From Gemmatimonadota bacterium (lineage in GTDB: Bacteria; Gemmatimonadota; Gemmatimonadetes; Gemmatimonadales; GWC2-71-9), in NCBI GenBank assembly GCA_003246755.1, contig QKDC01000151.1, positions 1 through 42,620 of the forward strand: DNA of 42,620 bases, given 5' to 3'. The notes under the pieces were generated by a model, which did not search any database, was not told where the DNA came from, and saw nothing but the letters and a program-made list of their open reading frames with translations. Numbering within the stretch: the first letter of the stretch is position 1; each line of letters begins with the position of its first letter. Below are positions 34,026-42,620 of this stretch, in pieces. Made by a program: the position numbers and the translations under genes.

Positions 34026-34598
34026 ATGTCGGGATCACACGAGTACCAGGCGATCAGTCGACGACAGATGGTGGGCCTATTGGCCGCCGCCGGACTGGCG
34101 GGGTGCACGCCTGCCCGAATTCTGCTCCAGGCCTATCCGGAACCCTTCAAACAGGATGACGATCTCAACGAGCGGATCCTCGGTGCCTTCGCCGACACGA
34201 TCGTTCCGGGCGCGGGGGACCCAGATCGGAACGTGCTTCGGGTCTACCGAGACGAGTTCTACCCCTTCGCCAAGTACCATCGGTACTTCGCAAGCGACCT
34301 CTGCCGTCGTGCGGGATACGTCTGCGACACCGAGGACTTCGACCGCCTGCCCAGGAAAGAACGGGAGCGCGTGATCGCTGAAGCACTCTCAAGCGATGCG
34401 ACTTCGCGAAAACTCTATTCGGGCGCCATCATGCTCACGCAGGTCGCTTTCTACGCCGGGATTTATGACGACCGTCGCGGTTGTTCGGACATCGGCTTCG
34501 AGGGTGAATACCAGTTTCGCGGGTTGGATGCGTTTACCTACCCCAACCCCGAACGGTTCCTTGCCACCCCCATGACCGCGTCCGGTCATCCCCTTTGA
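34026..34598 (+). CDS. Tat-exported small subunit, gluconate 2-dehydrogenase subunit 3-like
   Basis: The product has 190 residues. The start at ATG 34026 is preceded by AAGGAAGGGG. A Tat signal (SRRQMVGLLAAAGLAGC) ends in LAGC, so Tat export with lipid anchoring at Cys27 is possible. The mature part (NERILGAFADTIVPGAGDPD) matches the opening of gluconate 2-dehydrogenase subunit 3 proteins, which accompany GMC flavoprotein dehydrogenases and help their export. A GMC gene follows 10 bases later. There is no cytochrome c subunit next to it. Some cysteines in the middle (CRRAGYVCDTED) may form a disulfide. Confidence 0.72.
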   Translation: MSGSHEYQAISRRQMVGLLAAAGLAGCTPARILLQAYPEPFKQDDDLNERILGAFADTIVPGAGDPDRNVLRVYRDEFYPFAKYHRYFASDLCRRAGYVCDTEDFDRLPRKERERVIAEALSSDATSRKLYSGAIMLTQVAFYAGIYDDRRGCSDIGFEGEYQFRGLDAFTYPNPERFLATPMTASGHPL

Positions 34599-34608
34599 GG
34601 AGGACCTA

Positions 34609-36171
34609 ATGCGCACTGTCAAAACGGACGTTCTCGTGATTGGCTCCGGGTTCGGCGCATTCCCGCCAGCCCTTCGACTTGCTCAAGCGGGCTTGCGCGT
34701 GATCATGGTTGAGAAGGGGCCCGCTGTCGATACGCAGGATTTCCGGCAGACCCAGGACCCGAAGTACATCACGCGCTACCTGAAGGGAGTCTCCGGTGAT
34801 CATCTCAGCTTCACCTTTGCGGAGGCCTTGGGAGGCGGGTCGGGCTTCTACGAGATGGTGTCGCTCCGCGCGCCCACCCCCGTCTTCGGGCAAACGGATG
34901 CGAGTGGTCGCCCGCTCTGGCCTCTTGGTGTGAACCGGGTCGGGCTCGATCCCTGGTACGACCTCGCGGAAGGCATGCTGGGCGTGGAGCAAATACGTCC
35001 CCACGAGATTCCGCATTCCGCCCTGGTGTTCTCGCTATTGATGAAGAATCTGGGCTATACCTGTGATCGTATTCCATACGCGGTGAAGAACTGCGTCGGA
35101 AGCAGTTTCTGTGTGACCGGTTGCATCTATGGCGCGAAGCAATCTCTCCACAAGAACTACCTGCCTCAGGCCCTGGACGCCGGAGTCCATATCGAGTGTG
35201 ATCTTGCGGCGATGTCGATACGTTCGCTGAGGAGGTGGAAGTGGAAGAACCCGCGCGCCGAGCGTTTCGAGGAACTCTCACACGACTACTCGGTGAGGTG
35301 TCAGCGGCAGACTGGTGATCGCGAACAGGTGAACTTCAAGGCCCGCTGTGTGATCCTCGGAGGCGGAACGGTGGGGACTGCCGGCTTGCTGCTCGGATCG
35401 AAGAAACATCTCACTCACCTCAGTCCACAGCTGGGTCGCAACATCGCGATCAATGGCAGTGTGAAGGTCGTGGGGTTGCTTGGGGACCACCTCCCCGACG
35501 GGGACATGTTCACAGGTCGTTCGCATCCTGGGATGATGAGTTTCGACTTCTTGGACTCTCACGGTCTCAGTATCTCGGCGGTGAAGGCTCTTCCGTTGCA
35601 GGCTACTGTCGGTGCCCGACTCTCAGTCGATGGAGATCCACGCGATCACCAGTGGTGGGGGGAGTCCAACCTCTCCTTGATGAAGCAGCTGAGGCATCGG
35701 ATGCTGGTCCTGCTCGGGCTGGGACTCACGCCACCCTGCGGGGTCATGACGCTCGGCCCCGATGGTCACCCAGCGGTCGATCTGGAACATCGGGAAATAC
35801 TGTCCGACTACGTCAGGACCACCCGCGGCATTCTCGAGTCCATCTTCACTCGGAATCACTGTGATATCGTCCGGACTGAGTGGGTGGATCACGGCGGTGC
35901 ACCGCATTCCGCACCCTACTTTTCGACCGCGCACATGACGGGATCGGCGAGAATGGCGGATAGCTGGAGCGACGGGGTCGTGTCGAGTGGAGGAGAGGTC
36001 TTCGGCTATCCTGGACTCTACGTGAGCGATGGCGCGGCGATTCCATCATCCCTCGCGGTGAACACGAGCTTGACGATCCTGGCGAACGCGGAAAGGATCG
36101 CGGCCGGTATACTCGATCGATATCGCACTCCCAGCGGTCGAGGTGGGGACCAGATAGCCCAAGCGCATTGA
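34609..36171 (+). CDS. GMC-family FAD-dependent oxidoreductase
   Basis: Flavoprotein alcohol/sugar/sterol oxidoreductase of 520 residues. The FAD Rossmann motif is [17 protein letters not shown] (12-28) followed by [16 protein letters not shown] is the second FAD loop. The C-terminal signature is HMTGSARM, then [20 protein letters not shown], with His and Asn catalytic candidates. A cysteine set Cys162, Cys168, Cys172 ([11 protein letters not shown]) resembles the corresponding region of cholesterol-oxidase-like GMC proteins, where it reads more like a cluster-binding motif. There is no signal peptide, so export would depend on the Tat subunit encoded just upstream, 10 bases away, with GGAGG before the ATG. 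The substrate is unknown. Confidence 0.9.
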   Translation: MRTVKTDVLVIGSGFGAFPPALRLAQAGLRVIMVEKGPAVDTQDFRQTQDPKYITRYLKGVSGDHLSFTFAEALGGGSGFYEMVSLRAPTPVFGQTDASGRPLWPLGVNRVGLDPWYDLAEGMLGVEQIRPHEIPHSALVFSLLMKNLGYTCDRIPYAVKNCVGSSFCVTGCIYGAKQSLHKNYLPQALDAGVHIECDLAAMSIRSLRRWKWKNPRAERFEELSHDYSVRCQRQTGDREQVNFKARCVILGGGTVGTAGLLLGSKKHLTHLSPQLGRNIAINGSVKVVGLLGDHLPDGDMFTGRSHPGMMSFDFLDSHGLSISAVKALPLQATVGARLSVDGDPRDHQWWGESNLSLMKQLRHRMLVLLGLGLTPPCGVMTLGPDGHPAVDLEHREILSDYVRTTRGILESIFTRNHCDIVRTEWVDHGGAPHSAPYFSTAHMTGSARMADSWSDGVVSSGGEVFGYPGLYVSDGAAIPSSLAVNTSLTILANAERIAAGILDRYRTPSGRGGDQIAQAH

Positions 36172-36277
36172 TCGTGTTGTCTCAGTGAGGAGTGGTTTGG
36201 TGAAGCGAGGCCATCGGCGCCGCGTCGTGTTATTATCTCCGGTCTCAACTGACGCGAGCCCCCCGGAGGCCCAGACC

Positions 36278-37954
36278 ATGCCCAGACCCTGGACGATTCC
36301 CCTTTCGATCACTCTCATTGTGTCTCTTGCCGGATGTGCCGCGCCGGGCGAGGGGACGGCTGACGCCATTGGGGCGATGAACGCGGAGAGCATGCTCGGC
36401 CACATCACCCGGTTGTCTTCCGACGGGTTCGAAGGCAGGGGTCCGGGAACCGCCGGCGAGGATTCCACCGTGGCCTACCTGATCGAGCAGTTTACCCGTC
36501 TCGGGCTCGAGCCGGGGAATCCGGAGGGTGGGTTCGAGCAGGGCGTGGACATGATCGGCCTCACTCCTGTGGCCACGGCCAGCTTCAGAGTCAACGGGTC
36601 GCCGTTCGAGATGCGGTGGCCCGACGACTACGTGGCCACCACGCTGCGCCAGGTCCCCAGTGTCGAGGTTACCAACTCCGACATCGTGTTCGTGGGTTAT
36701 GGCGTCGTTGCCCCGGAGTACCAGTGGGACGACTACAAAGACGTTGATGTCCGAGGCAAGACCATCGTGATGTTGGTGAACGATCCACAGGTCGTCGACC
36801 CTGCTGACTCGACACAGCTCGACCAGAGTGTATTCAACGGTCGGGCCATGACCTATTACGGTCGCTGGACCTACAAGTTCGAGATTGCCGCGGAGAAGGG
36901 GGCCGCCGCAGCGATGATCGTGCATGAGACCGGCCCCGCGGGCTATCCCTATGCGGTTGTCCTCGCCGGTTGGGGGAGGGAGAGCATCGACGTCGTGGCG
37001 GAGGACGGGAATGCGGGACGGGCAGCTGTCGAGGGATGGATCACGCTCGACAAGGCTCGGCAACTCTTCCAGGCCTCGGGGCTCGACTTCGACGCCCTGA
37101 AAGTGTCCGCTCAAAGTCGGGATTTCCGGCCGGTCGCTCTCAACGGGACGGCCTCGATCCAGGTTCAGAACACTCTCCGCTCGATGCGGTCCCGGAATGT
37201 GATCGCCAAACTCGAGGGAAGCGATCCGGAGCTCAGGAACGAGTATCTCATTTATACGGCCCACTGGGATCACTTGGGCCGAGATACCACTCGAGGTGGA
37301 GATCAGATCTTCAACGGTGCGCTCGACAATGCGTCGGGGACTGCCGCCCTCCTGGAGTTGGCCAAGGCATTCAAGGCCCTTCCCACCCCCCCCAAACGGT
37401 CGATTCTGTTCCTGGCGGTCACGGCCGAAGAACAGGGGTTGCTTGGAGCAAAGTACTACGCCGCGAACCCCCTCTATCCGCTCGACCGTACCGTTGCCAA
37501 CATCAACATGGATGGTATCAACCAGTGGGGTCGAACCCGTGACGTGGTTGTCGTTGGGTTTGGCAACTCCACCCTCGACGACGTTCTTGCTGAAGCCGCG
37601 GCGGAGCAGGGCAGGGTCCTCGCGCCGGACCCCGAGCCCGAGAAGGGCTTCTTTTATCGATCCGACCACTTCGAGTTTGCGAAGAAGGGGGTCCCCGCGC
37701 TCTACACCGACAGTGGGACCGATTTCCTCGACAAACCGGCCGGTTATGGACAAACCAAACGCGAGGAATACACCGCCAACGATTACCACAAGCCTTCCGA
37801 TGAGATCAAACCGGACTGGGACTTGAGCGGGGCGGTGGAAGATCTCGCCCTGATGTTCAATGTGGGGTACCGGGTTGCGCAGGGTTCGACCTGGCCGGAG
37901 TGGAAACCGGGAACCGAGTTCAAACCCGTTCGAGATGCCATGCTCCGGCGCTAG
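36278..37954 (+). CDS. M28 family aminopeptidase with PA domain, lipoprotein
   Basis: Di-zinc exopeptidase of 558 residues. ATG 36278 is chosen: GGAGG lies upstream and the product begins with a lipoprotein signal (LIVSLAGC, Cys20). The frame extends back to 36185 without family features. An N-terminal segment ([20 protein letters not shown]) is standard for the subgroup. A protease-associated domain lies at about 130-270. The catalytic domain carries HWDH (about 329), [13 protein letters not shown] (Asp about 350), AEEQGLLG (about 384), NINMDG (about 410) and DYHKPSD (about 503). All zinc ligands are present. It should act in the periplasm or on the outer membrane. Confidence 0.93.
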   Translation: MPRPWTIPLSITLIVSLAGCAAPGEGTADAIGAMNAESMLGHITRLSSDGFEGRGPGTAGEDSTVAYLIEQFTRLGLEPGNPEGGFEQGVDMIGLTPVATASFRVNGSPFEMRWPDDYVATTLRQVPSVEVTNSDIVFVGYGVVAPEYQWDDYKDVDVRGKTIVMLVNDPQVVDPADSTQLDQSVFNGRAMTYYGRWTYKFEIAAEKGAAAAMIVHETGPAGYPYAVVLAGWGRESIDVVAEDGNAGRAAVEGWITLDKARQLFQASGLDFDALKVSAQSRDFRPVALNGTASIQVQNTLRSMRSRNVIAKLEGSDPELRNEYLIYTAHWDHLGRDTTRGGDQIFNGALDNASGTAALLELAKAFKALPTPPKRSILFLAVTAEEQGLLGAKYYAANPLYPLDRTVANINMDGINQWGRTRDVVVVGFGNSTLDDVLAEAAAEQGRVLAPDPEPEKGFFYRSDHFEFAKKGVPALYTDSGTDFLDKPAGYGQTKREEYTANDYHKPSDEIKPDWDLSGAVEDLALMFNVGYRVAQGSTWPEWKPGTEFKPVRDAMLRR

Positions 37955-38080
37955 GAAGGCCGAAACAATGGCGCCTCAACCTCCGTTGTATTGGGGTGCG
38001 TCGTTTGCGGGGGACTGAGCATCACTCGTAGACAACGACGATAGTCCACACGACACCCGCCCCACCCATTGGAGGCTCGC

Positions 38081-40345
38081 TTGAGGAATCTCGGGCTCGG
38101 CATCTGCACGCTCGTTCTGTCGGCCTTGGCTTCGGAGGTTCATGCGCAGGCGGCGCGGGGCCAAAGCCGAGTCGTCCCCCCCGCCCCAACCTTCACGGTG
38201 CAACGCTCGGCGACATCGGTTCGGGTGGATGGTGTCCTTGATGACGAAGCCTGGCGGAGCGCAGTGGAGATCCCCCTCCGCTGGGAATGGACTCCTGGAG
38301 ACATGACGGAACCCCCGGTTCGAACCGTCTGCCGCGTCACCTTTGATGCGGATCGCCTGTTCATCGGATGTAAGGCCTACGACGACAAGCCTGAAGAGAT
38401 ACGGGCTCACCTCATGGATCGAGACGACACCGGTCGCCTCGTTCTCGACGATCATCTCAACATTCTCATCGACCCGTTCAACGATCAGCGGCGGGCTTTC
38501 CAGTTTCGAATCAATCCGCACGGGGTCCAGGCGGACGCGATTTTGAGCACGGCGGAAGGGTTCGAGGACTTCTCCTGGGACGCGGTCTGGGCCTCTGCGG
38601 GACATCTTGACCCGGATGGATACTCGGTTGAGATGGGTATCCCCTTCCGATCGCTCCGTTTTCCGGAGACGTCCGAGGCCATGACCTGGGGCTTCCTGTT
38701 CGAAAGGTCGTGGCCCCGGAACGTGCGTCACCGGATGCAGGCGAACCCCTTCGATCGCAACAACAGCTGTCTGCTCTGCCAGGCCAACAAAGTGACCGGA
38801 TTCAGGGACATCACCCCGGGGAAGAACGTCGAGGCGGTTCCCGCGGTCACGAGCCGAAAGACCGACACACGGAGCAATTTCCCCAGTGGTCCCCTGGTGG
38901 GGGGGGATGTCGAGGGGTCCTTCGGAGCCGATCTGCGGTGGAGTGTGACACCGAATCTCGCGGTCAATGTGACCGGCAACCCCGACTTCTCCCAGATCGA
39001 AGCCGACGTCGCGCAGCTGGATGTCAACACACGGTTTGCACTGTTCTTCCCCGAGAAGCGCCCGTTCTTCCTCGAGGGTGCGGACTTCTTCAACACCCCG
39101 ATCAATGCGGTCTTCACCCGCACCGTGGCCGACCCAGATGTCGGCTTCAAGTTGACGGGGAAAGTGGGTCCTCGGACCAGCAACGTGGTGGCGGTGTTCG
39201 GGGCTCGGGACGCGCTCACCAACATTCTCTTCCCGTCGAACCAGGGCTCCTTTTCGACGAGCCTGGCCCAGGATGCCTACACTGCCGTCGGTCGCTACCG
39301 TCGTGACCTCGGGGCCGCCTCCTACGTTGGTGGGCTGTATACCGGGCGGTACGGTGATGGGTACTCAAATCAACTGGCCGGCGCGGACGTCTTCCACCGA
39401 CTCTCGAACTCGACGTCATTCCGGGCGCAGTACCTGGTGTCAGCGACGGAGTATCCTGATAGTCTTGCGACTCGTACTGGACAACCCGTAGGCAGCTTCC
39501 GGGGCGGCGCACTCTCCCTCCAGGTGAATCGGAATACCGCGGATTGGTTCCTGAGCGCGAGTTACGACGACCGGAGCCCGATGTTCCGGGCCGATGCCGG
39601 CTTTGTCTCCCGTGTGGATACGCGATCCTTGAATGCCACGGCGTTTCGGGTCATCCGGGCCAACAGCGGCTGGTTCACACAGATTCTCGCCGGGGTTCAA
39701 TACGGCCAAGTTCACGATCACGACGGCACCCTCACCGACCAGAGCGTCACCGCGAGTGTGAGCTATGCCGGCCCACTCCAGAGCAGTGCGCAACCCTACT
39801 ACTCGCATACTCGGGTGCGGTTTCAGGGCACCCTGTACGAGTTGGATGGTGGGGGGCTCCACGCAGGCTTCCGCCCGTCCGCCAACATCGGCTTCTCGCT
39901 CGCCACGGCGTTCGGCGAGACGGTGGACTTCACCAACAACCGGGAATCCAGCCAACTCATCCTGGCGCCCGGTGTTCGGTTCAGTGTCGGGCGCGGCCTT
40001 GGGATAGACGTGCAGCATGTCTACCAGCGCCTCTCCTTCGCAGGTGCAGAGGTGTTCACCGCCAACCTGTTCCAGAGCAAGGTTCTCTACCACTTCAATG
40101 TCCGTACCTTCGTTCGGGCCATCGTGCAGTACCGAAACGTTCAACGGAACCTGGACAACTCGACCGTTCCTTTGAACGCCGAGGACCGCGGCCTCTTCGG
40201 TCAGTTTCTCTTCTCGTACAAGGTGAATCCCCAGACGGTGTTCTTCCTGGGATACTCGGAGAACCAGGCGGGTACCCAGGACTTCGACCTCACGAGAGCA
40301 AATCGTACGCTCTTCGCGAAAGTGGGATACAACTGGCGCCCTTGA
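38081..40345 (+). CDS. DUF5916 outer-membrane protein with CBM9-like N-terminal domain
   Basis: The product has 754 residues. The start is TTG 38081: GGAGG lies 5 bases upstream, whereas TTG 38069 has no such site. A signal peptide (LGICTLVLSALASEVHAQ) is followed by a carbohydrate-binding (DOMON/CBM9-like) domain of about 200 residues (VRVDGVLDDEAWRSA, FLFERSWPRN) and the DUF5916 barrel (FPEKRPFFLEGADFF, then alternating strands to the C-terminal KVGYNW). These proteins occur in soil bacteria and Bacteroidetes, with proposed roles in outer-membrane uptake of hydrophobic or polymeric material. The ending with aromatic residues fits a barrel. The gap 37955-38080 shows no gene. Confidence 0.88.
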   Translation: MRNLGLGICTLVLSALASEVHAQAARGQSRVVPPAPTFTVQRSATSVRVDGVLDDEAWRSAVEIPLRWEWTPGDMTEPPVRTVCRVTFDADRLFIGCKAYDDKPEEIRAHLMDRDDTGRLVLDDHLNILIDPFNDQRRAFQFRINPHGVQADAILSTAEGFEDFSWDAVWASAGHLDPDGYSVEMGIPFRSLRFPETSEAMTWGFLFERSWPRNVRHRMQANPFDRNNSCLLCQANKVTGFRDITPGKNVEAVPAVTSRKTDTRSNFPSGPLVGGDVEGSFGADLRWSVTPNLAVNVTGNPDFSQIEADVAQLDVNTRFALFFPEKRPFFLEGADFFNTPINAVFTRTVADPDVGFKLTGKVGPRTSNVVAVFGARDALTNILFPSNQGSFSTSLAQDAYTAVGRYRRDLGAASYVGGLYTGRYGDGYSNQLAGADVFHRLSNSTSFRAQYLVSATEYPDSLATRTGQPVGSFRGGALSLQVNRNTADWFLSASYDDRSPMFRADAGFVSRVDTRSLNATAFRVIRANSGWFTQILAGVQYGQVHDHDGTLTDQSVTASVSYAGPLQSSAQPYYSHTRVRFQGTLYELDGGGLHAGFRPSANIGFSLATAFGETVDFTNNRESSQLILAPGVRFSVGRGLGIDVQHVYQRLSFAGAEVFTANLFQSKVLYHFNVRTFVRAIVQYRNVQRNLDNSTVPLNAEDRGLFGQFLFSYKVNPQTVFFLGYSENQAGTQDFDLTRANRTLFAKVGYNWRP

Positions 40346-40389
40346 TGCGCTGTTAGTTTTGGAGCGTCTTCCAGGGAGCAGGCCACCGA

Positions 40390-42054
40390 ATGACAACTGA
40401 CCGACGAGGTGCAGATCCCGGTTCGGGCCGTAGGGCTTTGACTGGAGTCCAACTCCTCCACGATCCACTTCTCAACAAGGGCACCGCGTTCTCCGAGGCC
40501 GAGCGTGACGCCCTCGGTTTGCGTGGGCTGCTGCCCCCTCGCCGTCTCCGCATCGAGGACCAACTGGTTCGCGTGCGCCGCCACTTCAGCGTCCTCACGA
40601 CCGATATCGACCGCTACACGTATATCACGAGCCTGCAGGATCGCAACGAGACCCTGTTCTACAGAATGGTGATCGATCATCTCGTCGAGTTGATGCCGAT
40701 CATTTACACTCCCACGGTCGGGGAGGCTTGTCGGACATTCGGGCACATCTTCCGAAGGCCGAGAGGTCTCTACATCTCGATCGAGGATCGAGGTCGGATC
40801 CGGGAAGTGTTCGGCAACTGGCCGCAGAGGCCGGTGTCGGTCATCGTGGTGACCGATGGAGAACGGATCCTGGGTCTCGGGGATCTTGGGGCCTATGGCA
40901 TGGGCATTCCCATCGGGAAGCTCTCGCTGTACACCGCCTGTGCCGGTATTCATCCCGCGGAGTGTCTCCCGATCGTCCTCGACGTGGGAACCAACAACGA
41001 GACGCTGTTGACCGACCCGTTGTACACGGGCTGTTATCAGCAGCGCACACGTGGTAAGGAATACGACGAGTTCATCGAAGAATTCGTGACGGCGGTCGAG
41101 GAGGTCTTCCCCCAGGTGCTTCTCCAGTGGGAAGATTTTGCCACCGACAACGCGCTGCATCTCCTGGAACGATATCGGAATCGACTCTGTACGTTCAACG
41201 ACGATGTGCAAGGCACCGCCGCAGTGGTTCTGGCGGCCCTTCTCACGGCCTGCCGAGTGTCCGAAAGGCCAGTTACCGAACAGCGGATCATGTTCCTGGG
41301 GGCGGGGGCCTCCGCCGTCGGCGTTGCCGGACTCATTGCATCGGCGATGGAGCGACGAGGGTTGTCTGACGCGGAGGCACGCAGTCGGATCTGGCTCGTT
41401 GACTCGCGCGGTCTGGTCGTCGCGGCCCGGACGGATCTGGCTGAGCACAAACTCCCCTTTGCGCACGACCATCCAGGAGCTACGACTCTGCTCGAGGCGG
41501 TGGAGGCGGTGCGACCGACCGCGTTGATCGGTCTCTCTACCCAGCCCAACACCTTCAATAAGGAGGTGCTGGGGGTGATGACCTCGTACAATCAACAGCC
41601 GATCGTCTTCGCGCTCTCCAACCCGACGTCGCGCGCGGAGTGTACAGCGGCCGAGGCGTACGAATTCACCGAGGGGGCAGCCCTGTTTGCCAGCGGTAGC
41701 CCATTCGCTCCGTTGGAGTTCGGGGGTCGCCTTCGTACTCCGAGCCAAGCCAACAACGCGTTCATCTTCCCGGGGCTTGGCTTGGGCGTGGTACTCGCGA
41801 AGGCAGCGCGGGTCACGGAATCCATGTTCCACACGGCTGCGGAGGCATTGGCGGAGTCGGTCCCCGGAGATTCGCTGGTCTCCGGGGCGCTGCTGCCGCC
41901 GCTAGAAGCCATTCGCGAAGTCTCAGCCAGGATAGCCGCCCGAGTCGCCCGGGAGGCGGTCGCCGAAGGTCTCTCCGACGTCGTCCTGCCCGAGGATGTC
42001 GAGGGATGGGTTCGGGAGCGGATGTACGATCCTTCCTACAATGACACCGTGTAG
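40390..42054 (+). CDS. maeA: NAD-type malic enzyme
   Basis: Oxidative decarboxylation of L-malate to pyruvate and CO2, producing NADH. The 554-residue length fits the large (eukaryote-like and SfcA/MaeA) class. Landmarks are IYTPTVGEAC (about 105-114, catalytic Tyr), GLGDLGAYGMGIPIGKL (about 157-173), the metal site EDFATDNAL, LCTFNDDVQGTAA and the cofactor fold motif FLGAGASAVG (about 302-311). FALSNPTSRAECTAAEAY is the conserved C-terminal block. The first 30 residues are a variable extension. It is convergent with the EF-P gene, with 2 bases between stops. It would link C4 acid and pyruvate metabolism. Confidence 0.95.
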   Translation: MTTDRRGADPGSGRRALTGVQLLHDPLLNKGTAFSEAERDALGLRGLLPPRRLRIEDQLVRVRRHFSVLTTDIDRYTYITSLQDRNETLFYRMVIDHLVELMPIIYTPTVGEACRTFGHIFRRPRGLYISIEDRGRIREVFGNWPQRPVSVIVVTDGERILGLGDLGAYGMGIPIGKLSLYTACAGIHPAECLPIVLDVGTNNETLLTDPLYTGCYQQRTRGKEYDEFIEEFVTAVEEVFPQVLLQWEDFATDNALHLLERYRNRLCTFNDDVQGTAAVVLAALLTACRVSERPVTEQRIMFLGAGASAVGVAGLIASAMERRGLSDAEARSRIWLVDSRGLVVAARTDLAEHKLPFAHDHPGATTLLEAVEAVRPTALIGLSTQPNTFNKEVLGVMTSYNQQPIVFALSNPTSRAECTAAEAYEFTEGAALFASGSPFAPLEFGGRLRTPSQANNAFIFPGLGLGVVLAKAARVTESMFHTAAEALAESVPGDSLVSGALLPPLEAIREVSARIAARVAREAVAEGLSDVVLPEDVEGWVRERMYDPSYNDTV

Positions 42055-42056
42055 GG

Positions 42057-42614
42057 TTACTTCGCTCGTTCCAGGTACGCCGATGTCGCGGGGTTTACCC
42101 GCACCTTCTCCCCCGGCGAGATGAACTCCGGAACTTGAACGGTCACTCCGTTGCTCAGGACCGCGGGCTTGGTGGAGGCGGTCTTAGTGGCGGTCTTCAT
42201 GACCGGAGTGGTTTCGACGATCTCCAGTTCCACCACTGAGGGGAGTTGGATCGCGATCGGCTTTCCGTCCATCCACTCGGCGAGGAAGTTCATCCCCGGC
42301 TCCAGCCATGGTGCATCGGCGCCGACCGTATCCTCATCGAGGGTATACTGGTCGTAGGTGGTGGAGTCCATCACATGCACACCCTGGCTGTCCTTGTAGA
42401 GGACCTGGAGTTCCTTGGTATCAAGCCGCACTTCAGAGACATTTTCTGTGGCACTGAACCTGTGGTCGGTCGTATTCCCGGTATTCAGGTTGCGCATCCG
42501 CACCTGGACGAATGCCCTGAGATTCCCAGGGGTGCGGTGGGTAAAATCCATGACTCGGTGGGGGTTACCCTCGTGCAGGATCACATTCCCACGTCGGATG
42601 TCACTGGCCTTCAT
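42057..42614 (-). CDS. efp: Elongation factor P
   Basis: Translation factor that relieves ribosome stalling at polyproline stretches. The complete 185-residue, three-domain protein runs from MKASDIRRGN to the C-terminal EKVRVNPATSAYLER. The N-terminal KOW-like domain carries the tip loop TPGNLRAF, where E. coli EF-P has PGKGQAF with the modified Lys34. Here the aligned residue is Asn31, so beta-lysylation is not possible and the rhamnosylated Arg of other groups is not at that position. This fits a subfamily with the TPGNLRA loop. The start is 6 bases from the window edge, so its ribosome binding site is out of view. It is convergent with malic enzyme. Confidence 0.95.
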   Translation of the reverse strand: MKASDIRRGNVILHEGNPHRVMDFTHRTPGNLRAFVQVRMRNLNTGNTTDHRFSATENVSEVRLDTKELQVLYKDSQGVHVMDSTTYDQYTLDEDTVGADAPWLEPGMNFLAEWMDGKPIAIQLPSVVELEIVETTPVMKTATKTASTKPAVLSNGVTVQVPEFISPGEKVRVNPATSAYLERAK

Positions 42615-42620
42615 CGTATT

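Noticed and set aside
36245-37789. Minus-strand open frame of 514 codons
   Set aside because: It is antisense to the M28 peptidase with its intact zinc ligands and has no domain.
40201-41832. Minus-strand open frame of 543 codons
   Set aside because: It spans two unrelated plus-strand genes (DUF5916 and malic enzyme), which a real gene would be unlikely to do.
1-42620. CRISPR array, tRNA, transposon or prophage
   Set aside because: No regularly spaced repeats, cloverleaf-like tRNA genes, transposase, integrase or terminal inverted repeats were seen on reading both strands.

Overview
The window is a GC-rich bacterial chromosomal segment with 32 protein genes, nearly all complete, and no tRNA, rRNA, CRISPR array, transposase or phage gene that I can recognise. 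The gene mix suggests Gemmatimonadota or a close relative, by inference from families and not from a marker phylogeny: a Ser/Thr kinase fused to a PD40/TolB-like propeller, two ADOP-type ABC permeases (one paired with PadR), DUF4397 and DUF5916 proteins, many exported peptidases and several Tat-exported oxidoreductases. GTG starts are frequent, and one TTG and one CTG/TTG start are inferred.

Layout. 1-5070 (minus): kinase-propeller, exported S12 serine hydrolase with a one-base frameshift near its C-terminus, and a threonine-synthase-like PLP enzyme cut by the window edge; these look like one operon. 5201-5923: DUF4397 protein behind a tandem 14-bp repeat. 5962-8562 (minus): M1 aminopeptidase lipoprotein. 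8666-12889 (plus): tight four-gene run of an exported SUMF1/FGE-fold protein, Tat-exported Gfo/Idh/MocA oxidoreductase, ApbE flavin transferase and Tat-exported hydroxypyruvate-isomerase-like TIM barrel. 13006-15584: two-subunit molybdenum hydroxylase of the isoquinoline 1-oxidoreductase type. 15581-17066 (minus): small membrane protein and M23 peptidase. 17102-22572: PadR regulator with a palindrome over its -10 box, then two convergent ADOP permeases. 22642-25365: second M23 peptidase with SH3 domains, a membrane protein and an exported helix-hairpin-helix repeat protein.

25358-26142 (minus): ArsR regulator and SRPBCC protein. A perfect 24-bp palindrome is centred on the ArsR start codon, and the transcript looks leaderless. 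26196-31721 (minus): four-gene peptide/amino-acid catabolic operon (M49-like peptidase, proline dehydrogenase, amidase, M20 peptidase). 31796-33962: promoter, cobalamin riboswitch and BtuB-like TonB-dependent receptor. 34026-36171: Tat-exported small subunit and GMC flavoprotein. 36278-40345: M28 peptidase and DUF5916 outer-membrane protein. 40390-42614: NAD-type malic enzyme and elongation factor P.

Together the genes suggest a heterotroph that digests peptides in the periplasm, imports cobalamin and oxidises organic substrates with exported flavin and molybdenum enzymes. No segment is a clear-cut new system. The items most worth a second look are the start-codon-centred ArsR operator, the 8666-12889 operon whose SUMF1-fold protein lacks the catalytic cysteine pair, the PadR operator/promoter, and the frameshifted hydrolase.
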